The notes under the pieces were generated by a model. It was given only the letters and a program-made list of their open reading frames with translations, had not been told where the DNA came from and did no database searches. The position numbers and the translations under genes were made by a program. Source: an uncultured Gluconobacter sp. (GTDB lineage: Bacteria; Pseudomonadota; Alphaproteobacteria; Acetobacterales; Acetobacteraceae). From it: a DNA stretch of 26,454 nt. Positions 1 through 6,166 of the stretch are shown here, in pieces (positions within the stretch are counted from its first letter, which is position 1; every line of letters begins with the position of its first letter). The stretch spans positions 1 to 26,454 of the forward strand of contig CALFLO010000124.1 of the NCBI GenBank assembly GCA_937880175.1, in the 5' to 3' direction.

Positions 1-155
1 GTCGTCGTGGAGCCATCGGCGTTCAGCTTGGTCGTGGTCGTTTCCTGCGTGGAGGACGTGCTGCTGGATGACGAGGACGAGCTGGAAGAAGACGCGCTGC
101 CCGAGCTGTAAAGGCTGCTCATGGCGGAAGATCCGACGGAAGAAATGCCTGTCAT
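1..155 (-). CDS. Serine/threonine-rich hypothetical protein, N-terminal part
   Basis: The reverse strand is open from an ATG at 155 to the window edge, giving 51 codons; the stop lies outside the window. A GGAG motif sits about 10 bases before the ATG, which supports this start. The visible protein begins MTGISSVGSSAMSS and contains an unbroken run of 11 serines (residues 22-32), then threonine-rich sequence and a KLNADGSTT segment. There is no obvious signal peptide or membrane segment in the visible part. The serines use six-codon variety (TCT, TCC, TCG, TCA, AGC), so the tract is not a simple DNA repeat. I do not recognise the family and assign no function. The following 183 bases (156-338) up to the end of mazG hold no gene that I can support. 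Confidence 0.6.
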   Translation of the reverse strand, partial: MTGISSVGSSAMSSLYSSGSASSSSSSSSSSSTSSTQETTTTKLNADGSTT

Positions 156-338
156 GATGAAAAGACTCCGTGTGGTGGGTACGGAGCTATTTTCAATCCT
201 GAAAGTTAATAAAGGATAAGGAGCCCTGTAACCGAGTGATACGGAGTGTATTCATTCAGGGCCGCTATCGCTGTTACATTTGCGATTTGTGAGTGCGTTA
301 CATTCGGGTTGAAAGTCTGGCGTGCCCCGCACGGGCTT

Positions 339-1142
339 TCATTTCATTCCCGGGAGCTTTTTCGCAGCCTGCCACAGCGCTTCCATCGTCGGCAGATCCT
401 GCTCGGCCATGGTCTGTCCCTTTTCAGACAGCATGGCTTCCATGGCTTCGAAGCGGCGGGTGAATTTGGCGTTGCTCCGGCGCAGGGCGGCTTCGGGGTC
501 GATATCCAGCTTGCGGGCGAGGCTGGCGACCGTGAACAGGACGTCGCCGAGTTCGTCCTCGATCCGGTCGCGGTCGCCGCCAAATTCGGCTTTCAGCTCG
601 TCGATTTCTTCATGGACCTTGTCGAGAATGCCGGTGGCGTCATCCCAGTCGAAGCCCACGCGGGCGGCACGGCGCGTCAGCTTGGCGGCGCGCATCAGGG
701 CAGGCAGCGGCAGGGCGACACCTGCCAGCGTGCCGTATTCCGCCTTACGCTGGCGCTCGGCTTCCTTTTCCCGCTCCCAAGTGTCGTCATCCATCGCCGC
801 ATCGCCAAAAACATGCGGGTGACGGCGCACCAGCTTGTCGGCGATCGTGCCTGCGACGGCCTGGAAATCAAAATGCCCGGCTTCCTCGGCCATCCGGGCC
901 TGAAAAACCACCTGAAGCAGCAGATCACCCAGTTCGTCCGGAATGGCAGCCTGATCGTCACGGGCGATGGCATCCATGACTTCATAGGCTTCCTCGATCG
1001 CGAAGGGGGCAATCGTGGTCGGGGTCTGTTCCACGTCCCAAGGGCAGCCGGTTTCAGGGTCCCGCAGGCGCTTCATGACATCCAGCAGGCGGTCGATCTG
1101 CCGGGGGGACGGCTGGGGGAGCGACGGGTCGGACTGGGTCAT
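339..1142 (-). CDS. mazG: Nucleoside triphosphate pyrophosphohydrolase MazG
   Basis: MazG hydrolyses (d)NTPs to monophosphate and pyrophosphate in the cytoplasm and is regarded as a house-cleaning enzyme that also influences ppGpp levels. The 267-residue product matches the usual length (E. coli about 263). Both tandem MazG domains are visible: the first has the metal-binding EExxE set at E50, E51, E54 with E70 and D73 (PDELGD), the second has E178, E179, E182 with E197 and D200 (EDELGD). The signature GCPWD is at residues 32-36. The open frame extends 63 codons further upstream, but the start at 1142 is preferred: AGGA lies 8 bases before it, and the upstream extension has no family similarity that I can see. 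It is divergent from argC across a 182-base gap. Confidence 0.93.
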   Translation of the reverse strand: MTQSDPSLPQPSPRQIDRLLDVMKRLRDPETGCPWDVEQTPTTIAPFAIEEAYEVMDAIARDDQAAIPDELGDLLLQVVFQARMAEEAGHFDFQAVAGTIADKLVRRHPHVFGDAAMDDDTWEREKEAERQRKAEYGTLAGVALPLPALMRAAKLTRRAARVGFDWDDATGILDKVHEEIDELKAEFGGDRDRIEDELGDVLFTVASLARKLDIDPEAALRRSNAKFTRRFEAMEAMLSEKGQTMAEQDLPTMEALWQAAKKLPGMK

Positions 1143-1275
1143 GGGGAGATCCTGCTGTTGTCGTGCCGGACGGTTCATACCCGTGCTGCATCGTGGATGA
1201 AAGCTTCCGGTGCGATGCTCGCGGGTGACAGCATGACATTCCCGACGTAAAACGACTGCCGGACGTTTCAGGAGC

Positions 1276-1300
1276 CTGCCCGCTACGAATTGGCGGGCGG
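1276..1300 (+). promoter_or_regulatory. GC-rich hairpin in the argC leader
   Basis: An inverted repeat pairs CTGCCCGC (1276-1283) with GCGGGCGG (1293-1300) with one G-U pair and a 9-base loop. It ends 24 bases before the argC start, in the 182-base gap between divergent mazG and argC. There is no U-tract, so it does not look like a terminator. A role in leader stability or regulation is only a guess; it could be chance in GC-rich DNA. Confidence 0.25.
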
Positions 1301-1324
1301 ATTTGCAGACAGGGTGGATGGCGC

Positions 1325-2224
1325 ATGGCACGCATTTTCATTGACGGGGAAGCCGGCACGACAGGTCTGGGCATTCGCCAGCGGATCGAGGCGCTTCCGG
1401 CCTCTTATGGTCTGGAAATCCTGTCTATTGACCCGGCGCTGCGCAAGGATACGGCGGCGCGTCGCTCCATGCTTGAGCAGGCCGATGTCGCCATCCTGTG
1501 TCTGCCGGATGATGCCGCACGCGAGACGGTGGCGCTGGCCGAGGGGCTGGATGTCCGGATTTTGGATGCCAGTACGGCGCACCGCATTGCCGATGGCTGG
1601 ATCTACGGTTTCCCCGAAATGGGTGCGGAACAGGCTGCTGCCATCAAGGGTGCGCGGTTCGTGGCCAATCCCGGCTGCTATCCGACAGGTGCGATCGCTC
1701 TTATGCGTCCGCTGGTCCGGGCGGGGCTGCTTCCGGCCGATCACCCCGTCTCGATCAACGCCGTCTCCGGCTATAGCGGGGCCGGGCGGGTCGCGATCGA
1801 GGAGCATGAAAAGAACGGCGGTCCGGCTTTCTTCCTGTATGGGCTGAACCTCAAGCACAAGCATCTGCCTGAAATCCGGCACTATTCCGGCCTGACGCGC
1901 CAGCCGCTGTTCGTGCCATCGGTCGGGCATTTCCCGCAGGGCATGATCGTGTCCATCCCGCTGCATCTGAAAGATCTGCCGGGACAGCCCTCGGCTGCGG
2001 AGCTCGAAGCGGTGCTTCAGGAGGCCTATGCCGGATGTAAGCATGTGCGCGTCGTCCCTGCCGAGACGCAGCTTGTGGCAGATACCCTCGCCAACACCGA
2101 CGACATGGAACTTCGCGTCCATCATAACGGTGAACAGGTTGTCCTGACCGCGCGGCTGGACAACCTTGGAAAGGGTGCCTCAGGAGCCGCCATTCAGAAC
2201 CTGCTTCTGATGCTGGATCTGTAA
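1325..2224 (+). CDS. argC: N-acetyl-gamma-glutamyl-phosphate reductase (type 2)
   Basis: ArgC reduces N-acetyl-glutamyl phosphate to the semialdehyde with NADPH, the third step of arginine synthesis, in the cytoplasm. The 299-residue protein has the length of the shorter type 2 subfamily (about 310) rather than type 1 (about 345). The N-terminal nucleotide-binding loop is GEAGTTGLGIR (residues 8-18). The catalytic cysteine is C118 in NPGCYPTG, and the likely catalytic histidine is H202 in GHFPQGM. The ATG at 1325 begins directly at the conserved N-terminal strand MARIFIDGEAG, with a GGTGG ribosome site just upstream. It stands alone on plus, divergent from mazG, and is followed 77 bases later by tRNA-Leu. 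No other arg genes are in the window. Confidence 0.95.
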   Translation: MARIFIDGEAGTTGLGIRQRIEALPASYGLEILSIDPALRKDTAARRSMLEQADVAILCLPDDAARETVALAEGLDVRILDASTAHRIADGWIYGFPEMGAEQAAAIKGARFVANPGCYPTGAIALMRPLVRAGLLPADHPVSINAVSGYSGAGRVAIEEHEKNGGPAFFLYGLNLKHKHLPEIRHYSGLTRQPLFVPSVGHFPQGMIVSIPLHLKDLPGQPSAAELEAVLQEAYAGCKHVRVVPAETQLVADTLANTDDMELRVHHNGEQVVLTARLDNLGKGASGAAIQNLLLMLDL

Positions 2225-2301
2225 GGCGCTTCTTCAATTACGGTCCGGATTTTGCGGTCTGGCACTTTCGCCGGGAATGCATTAGGGTTCGGGCCGCCCG
2301 C

Positions 2302-2385
2302 GCGAGAGTGGCGGAACGGTAGACGCAGTCGGCTCAAAATCGACCGCCGAAAGGCATAGGGGTTCGAATCCCCTCTCTCGCACCA
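2302..2385 (+). tRNA. tRNA-Leu (anticodon CAA)
   Basis: A complete class II cloverleaf is visible. The acceptor stem pairs GCGAGAG (2302-2308) with CTCTCGC (2375-2381), followed by discriminator A and an encoded CCA (2383-2385). The D-arm has GGCGGAACGGTAGACGC. The anticodon loop CTCAAAA places CAA at 2335-2337, which reads UUG leucine codons. The long variable arm GCC-GAAA-GGC is typical of tRNA-Leu. The T-arm pairs AGGGG with CCCCT around TTCGAAT. Confidence 0.97.
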
Positions 2386-2390
2386 TGAGC

Positions 2391-2413
2391 GGTCATTTCC
2401 TGCCGGAATGACC
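2391..2413 (+). terminator. Hairpin directly after tRNA-Leu
   Basis: GGTCATTTCC (2391-2400) pairs with GGAATGACC (2405-2413) with one bulged T and a TGCC loop. It begins 5 bases after the tRNA CCA and ends 26 bases before serC. There is no U-tract, so it may be a weak terminator, a processing signal for the tRNA 3' trailer, or a chance fold. If it is not a terminator, tRNA-Leu and serC could share a transcript. Confidence 0.35.
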
Positions 2414-2439
2414 TCAGGACCGATCAGCCCGGAACGAGC

Positions 2440-3597
2440 ATGTCCAAGCCGACTGTCAGACCCTCCCGCCCGTTCTTCTCCTCAGGTCCCTGCGCCAAGC
2501 GTCCCGGATGGTCGCTTTCCGGTCTGGATCAGGCCCTGCTGGGCCGGTCGCACCGCGCGCCGGAAGGTCGTGCGCGCCTTAAAGACGTCATCACCCGCTC
2601 GAAAGACCTACTCGGCATTCCGTCGGGCTGGCGCGTTGGCATCGTTCCGGCGTCCGATACGGGCGCTGTGGAAATGATCCTGTGGGCACTCGCCGGTGAG
2701 CGCGGCATCGACGTCCTGTCCTTTGAAAGCTTCTCCGGAACCTGGGCGCAGGATCTGCGCGATGTCCTGAAAATCGAGGATCTGCGCGTTCTGGATGCGC
2801 CTTATGGCGAGCTGCCGGATCTGGCGAAAGTGGACTGGACCCGCGATGTCGTTCTGACATGGAACGGCACGACGTCGGGTGTCTGTATCCCGGACGCCAG
2901 CGCCATTCCGGTAGGACACGAAGGTCTGGTCATCTGTGACGCCACCTCTGCGGCTTTTGCGATGGATCTGCCATGGGACAGGCTCGATATCGTGACCTGG
3001 TCCTGGCAGAAGGCGCTGGGTGGCGAGGCTGCGCACGGCATGGTGGCGCTCAGCCCGCGTGCTGCCGCTCGTCTGGCCCAACCGTCTCCGCGTCCGCTGC
3101 CCAAGATTTTCCGTCTGGCCAACAAGAAAGGTCTGATTGAGGCCATCTTCGAAGGCGATACGATCAACACGCCGTCCATGCTCTGCGTCGAGGATGCGCT
3201 GGATGGGCTGCGCTGGGCCGAGCAGATTGGTGGTCTTCCCGCCCTGAAGGCCCGTTCGCAGCGAAATCTGGCGGCTGTGGCTCGGTGGATTGCGACAGCG
3301 GACTGGGTCTCTTTTCTTTCGGCTAAGGAAGAGACGCGTTCCAGTACCTCGATCTGCCTGAAAATCACCGCATCGTGGTTTGAAAGCCTGTCTGACGAGG
3401 CGAAGGGCAAGGCGGTCAAGCATCTGACCGGGCTCGTCGCGAAGGAAGGTGCGGGTTACGATCTCGCGGCCTATCGTGATGCTCCTGCGGGGCTTCGCAT
3501 CTGGGGCGGTGCGACGGTCGAGACAGCCGATATTGAAGCGCTTCTCCCCTGGCTCGACTGGGCCCATGAACAGACCCGGATGGAGTTTTCGGCATGA
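2440..3597 (+). CDS. serC: Phosphoserine aminotransferase
   Basis: SerC transfers the amino group of glutamate to 3-phosphohydroxypyruvate, giving phosphoserine; it can also act in pyridoxal phosphate synthesis. The 385-residue length fits the longer alphaproteobacterial/archaeal-type SerC rather than the 360-residue E. coli type. This is a fold type I PLP enzyme: the Schiff-base lysine is K191 in SWQKALGG, the aspartate contacting the pyridine nitrogen is D167 in CDATS, and the substrate-binding SHR motif is at residues 37-39. The start at 2440 opens the family-typical N-terminus (PFFSSGPCAK) and has GGAACGAG upstream. The stop codon overlaps the start of hisZ (ATGA), implying translational coupling. 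serA, often beside serC in alphaproteobacteria, is not in this window. Confidence 0.93.
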   Translation: MSKPTVRPSRPFFSSGPCAKRPGWSLSGLDQALLGRSHRAPEGRARLKDVITRSKDLLGIPSGWRVGIVPASDTGAVEMILWALAGERGIDVLSFESFSGTWAQDLRDVLKIEDLRVLDAPYGELPDLAKVDWTRDVVLTWNGTTSGVCIPDASAIPVGHEGLVICDATSAAFAMDLPWDRLDIVTWSWQKALGGEAAHGMVALSPRAAARLAQPSPRPLPKIFRLANKKGLIEAIFEGDTINTPSMLCVEDALDGLRWAEQIGGLPALKARSQRNLAAVARWIATADWVSFLSAKEETRSSTSICLKITASWFESLSDEAKGKAVKHLTGLVAKEGAGYDLAAYRDAPAGLRIWGGATVETADIEALLPWLDWAHEQTRMEFSA

Positions 3598-4733
3598 GCC
3601 TGTATTCCGAGACTCCCAGCGCGGCCCTGCTGCCTTCCGGCTTTGCCGATCTTCTTCCAGGGGAAGCCGAGGCTGAAGCCCGCGGCATCGCCAGCGTGAT
3701 GGAAGCATTTTCCCGTCACGGCTATCAGCGCGTCCGGCCGCCTCTGCTGGAATTTGAGAGCTCCCTGCTGGGTGGTTCAGGCGAATCCCTGGCCCCCCAG
3801 ACCTTTCGTCTGATGGACCCGAACTCGCATCGCATGATGGCGCTGCGTCCGGACATGACGACGCAGATTGCGAGGATTGCGAGCATCCGCCTTCAGGACG
3901 CCCCACGCCCGCTGCGCCTGTCCTATTCGGGAAGCTGCATCGTCGTAGGTACACCGGGTCGTGAAGCGGATCGTCAGGTCTCGCAGGCCGGGATCGAACT
4001 GATTGGCCCTGACAGCGCTCAGGCCGATGCCGAAGTCATCGCACTCGGCGCAAAGGCGCTTGCGGAACTTGGAATTGAGGGCGTGTCCTTCGACCTGTCC
4101 ATGCCGGCTCTGGCGCTCGGGCTGATCGAAGGGGTCATTCCCGAAGCTGATCGCGAGCCGCTGCTGCATGCACTGGATCGCAAGGATGCCAGCGCCGTGG
4201 CCGAACTGGGTGGCCCGATTGCCGGAATGCTGGCCGTCATGCTCCGCGCTGCTGGCCCTGCCGACCGTGCACTCGACCTGCTGGCAGAGCTGGATTACCC
4301 GAAGGAAATCGTCGGACATTTTGAGCGTCTGGCCGCATCCGTGGCCGCGATCCGCGAGCGCAGTCCGGATCTGCGTTTGACGATCGATCCCGTGGATTTC
4401 CGGGGCTGGCGCTATCATACCGGCCTCTGCGTCACGGTGTTCTCGACCGGTTCGCGTGAGGAACTGGGACGTGGCGGTCGCTATCTGGCGGGGCAGGAAC
4501 CTGCCTGTGGTCTGACGCTGCGTCCGCAGGCTCTTCTGCGTGCGGCTCCGGTCTCGGCGTCGCGCCCGCGTTGTTACGTGCCGGTTGACTTTGATGCGCC
4601 TGGTCTTTCGGCTCTACACAAGGCCGGTTACGCCACGGTGTCCGCTCTGTCGCATGACGAAGATGCGGTTGCTCAGGCACAGCATCTGCGGTGCTCACAT
4701 GTCTGGAAGGATGGCGCGGCCCAGCCGCTCTGA
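3594..4733 (+). CDS. hisZ: ATP phosphoribosyltransferase regulatory subunit
   Basis: HisZ is a paralogue of the histidyl-tRNA synthetase catalytic core that no longer charges tRNA. It assembles with the short form of HisG to make and regulate the first enzyme of histidine synthesis. The 379-residue protein shows the class II synthetase-like blocks: LLPSGFADLLP near the N-terminus, ALRPDMTTQIAR (residues 83-94), a QAGIELIG strand near residue 130, and YHTGLCVTVF with GRGGRYL toward the C-terminus. The HisS anticodon-binding domain is absent, as expected for HisZ. Its ATG overlaps the serC stop, and GGAG within the end of serC provides the ribosome site. Its presence implies that a short-form HisG is encoded elsewhere in the genome. 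Confidence 0.92.
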   Translation: MSLYSETPSAALLPSGFADLLPGEAEAEARGIASVMEAFSRHGYQRVRPPLLEFESSLLGGSGESLAPQTFRLMDPNSHRMMALRPDMTTQIARIASIRLQDAPRPLRLSYSGSCIVVGTPGREADRQVSQAGIELIGPDSAQADAEVIALGAKALAELGIEGVSFDLSMPALALGLIEGVIPEADREPLLHALDRKDASAVAELGGPIAGMLAVMLRAAGPADRALDLLAELDYPKEIVGHFERLAASVAAIRERSPDLRLTIDPVDFRGWRYHTGLCVTVFSTGSREELGRGGRYLAGQEPACGLTLRPQALLRAAPVSASRPRCYVPVDFDAPGLSALHKAGYATVSALSHDEDAVAQAQHLRCSHVWKDGAAQPL

Positions 4734-4787
4734 TCCGTCGTTCCCTTTCGTTTTTCCCCTGTATCGTCAGTTCTAGGAAGTCAGCTC

Positions 4788-6077
4788 ATGTCCAACGTCA
4801 CCGTGATCGGAACCCAGTGGGGGGACGAGGGTAAAGGCAAGATCGTCGACTGGCTCGCCAGCCGCGCCGATATCGTTGTCCGCTTTCAGGGGGGGCACAA
4901 CGCCGGTCACACGCTGGTCGTGGGCGATCAGGTCTACAAGCTGTCCCTGCTGCCGTCGGGTCTGGTGCGTGGCAAGATCGGCGTGATCGGCAATGGCGTC
5001 GTCGTGGACCCGAAGGCCCTGATGACCGAGATCGACCGGGTGACCGCGCAGGGCTTGGTTGTCACGCCCGAGACGCTGTGGATCGCCGAGAACGCACCGC
5101 TGATCCTGCCGGTTCATGGCGCGCTCGACCGTGCCCGTGAAGCCGCCCGTGGCGAGCACAAGATCGGCACGACCGGTCGCGGCATTGGTCCGGCTTATGA
5201 GGACAAGGTGGCCCGTCGCGCCATCCGCATCTGCGATCTGGCTGAGCCCGAGACGCTGGACTGGAAGCTGGACGAACTGCTCCTGCACCACAACACGCTG
5301 CTCGCCGGTCTGGGCGCCGAGACCTTCACGAAAGACCAGCTCAAGGACTTCCTGACCGAGATCACGCCGCGTCTGCTGCCGTTCTCCTGCCAGGTCTGGG
5401 ATCGCCTGGACGAAGCCCGTCGTGCTGGTCGCCGCATCCTGTTTGAAGGTGCGCAGGCTGTCATGCTGGACGTCGATCACGGCACCTATCCGTATGTCAC
5501 GAGCTCCAACACCGTTGCGGCTGTGGCCGCTTCTGGCAGCGGTGTCAGCCCGTCTTCCGTCGGCTTCGTGCTCGGAATTGCCAAGGCCTACACGACCCGC
5601 GTGGGCGAGGGGCCGTTCCCGACCGAACTGCATGACCAGACTGGCCGGACCCTCGGTGAGCGCGGCCATGAATTTGGCACCGTGACGGGCCGTCCTCGTC
5701 GCTGCGGCTGGTTCGATGCGGTTCTGATCCGTCGTGCCGTTCGCGTTGGTGGTGTCAGCGGCATCGCCCTGACGAAGCTGGATGTTCTGGATGGTCTGGA
5801 CGAGATTTCGATCTGCGTCGGCTATGAGCTGGACGGCCAGAAGATCGAGACCTTCCCGTCCGCTCCGGGCGCGCAGGCCCGCGTCAAACCGGTTTACGAG
5901 ACGATGCCGGGTTGGAAGGAAACGACCGCAGGCGCGCGCTCCTGGGCCGAGCTGCCGGCACAGGCCATTAAGTATGTCCGTCGCATCGAAGAACTGATTG
6001 AGGCTCCGGTGACGCTGCTATCCACCAGCCCGGAACGCGACGACACCATCCTGATGCGTGATCCGTTCGAAGACTGA
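4788..6077 (+). CDS. purA: Adenylosuccinate synthetase
   Basis: PurA joins IMP and aspartate, using GTP, to make adenylosuccinate in the branch to AMP. The 429-residue protein has the expected length. The GTP-binding loop GDEGKGK is at residues 12-18, with catalytic D13 and catalytic H41 in GHNAGHT. The switch-like segment TRVGEGPFPTE and the IMP-binding GTVTGRPRRCGWFD are also present. AGGAAG lies 9 bases before the ATG. The gap to hisZ is 54 bases without a clear terminator, so serC, hisZ and purA may be one transcript. HisZ next to PurA links the histidine and purine pathways, which share intermediates such as AICAR. Confidence 0.97.
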   Translation: MSNVTVIGTQWGDEGKGKIVDWLASRADIVVRFQGGHNAGHTLVVGDQVYKLSLLPSGLVRGKIGVIGNGVVVDPKALMTEIDRVTAQGLVVTPETLWIAENAPLILPVHGALDRAREAARGEHKIGTTGRGIGPAYEDKVARRAIRICDLAEPETLDWKLDELLLHHNTLLAGLGAETFTKDQLKDFLTEITPRLLPFSCQVWDRLDEARRAGRRILFEGAQAVMLDVDHGTYPYVTSSNTVAAVAASGSGVSPSSVGFVLGIAKAYTTRVGEGPFPTELHDQTGRTLGERGHEFGTVTGRPRRCGWFDAVLIRRAVRVGGVSGIALTKLDVLDGLDEISICVGYELDGQKIETFPSAPGAQARVKPVYETMPGWKETTAGARSWAELPAQAIKYVRRIEELIEAPVTLLSTSPERDDTILMRDPFED

Positions 6078-6120
6078 GTTCCCGCTTTTTGGAATCGGTC
6101 CTGCATTAACGAAGTCTCAA

Positions 6121-6151
6121 TCCCTGTCCGGCACAAAAGACCGGACAGGGA
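6121..6151. repeat. Perfect 11-bp inverted repeat between purA and the pseudokinase gene
   Basis: TCCCTGTCCGG (6121-6131) is exactly complementary to CCGGACAGGGA (6141-6151), with the 9-base loop CACAAAAGA. It starts 44 bases after the purA stop and ends 15 bases before the next start codon. There is no T-tract on either strand, so it is not a standard intrinsic terminator. It may end the purA transcript by another route, protect its 3' end, bind a regulator, or affect translation of the next gene. Confidence 0.6.
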
Positions 6152-6166
6152 AACAATGGGATTTCA

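Noticed and set aside
281..305. Direct repeat of GTTACATT downstream of mazG as a possible binding site
   Set aside because: Only eight bases, two copies, no link to a promoter that I can identify; likely chance.
324..336. Small hairpin GCCC-CGCAC-GGGC as a mazG terminator
   Set aside because: Only a 4-bp stem, and no T-run in the direction of mazG transcription.
246..1250. A 334-residue plus-strand frame opposite mazG
   Set aside because: mazG on the minus strand has both metal-binding motifs and the right length; the plus frame has none.
2253..2290. Sigma-54-type promoter (TGGCAC...TGC) before tRNA-Leu
   Set aside because: The distance between the GG and GC elements does not fit the strict spacing of sigma-54 promoters.
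2608..3954. A 448-residue minus-strand frame across serC and hisZ
   Set aside because: The protein is rich in Arg, Pro, Ser and Gly with no domain, and both plus-strand genes are clear. It is a shadow frame.
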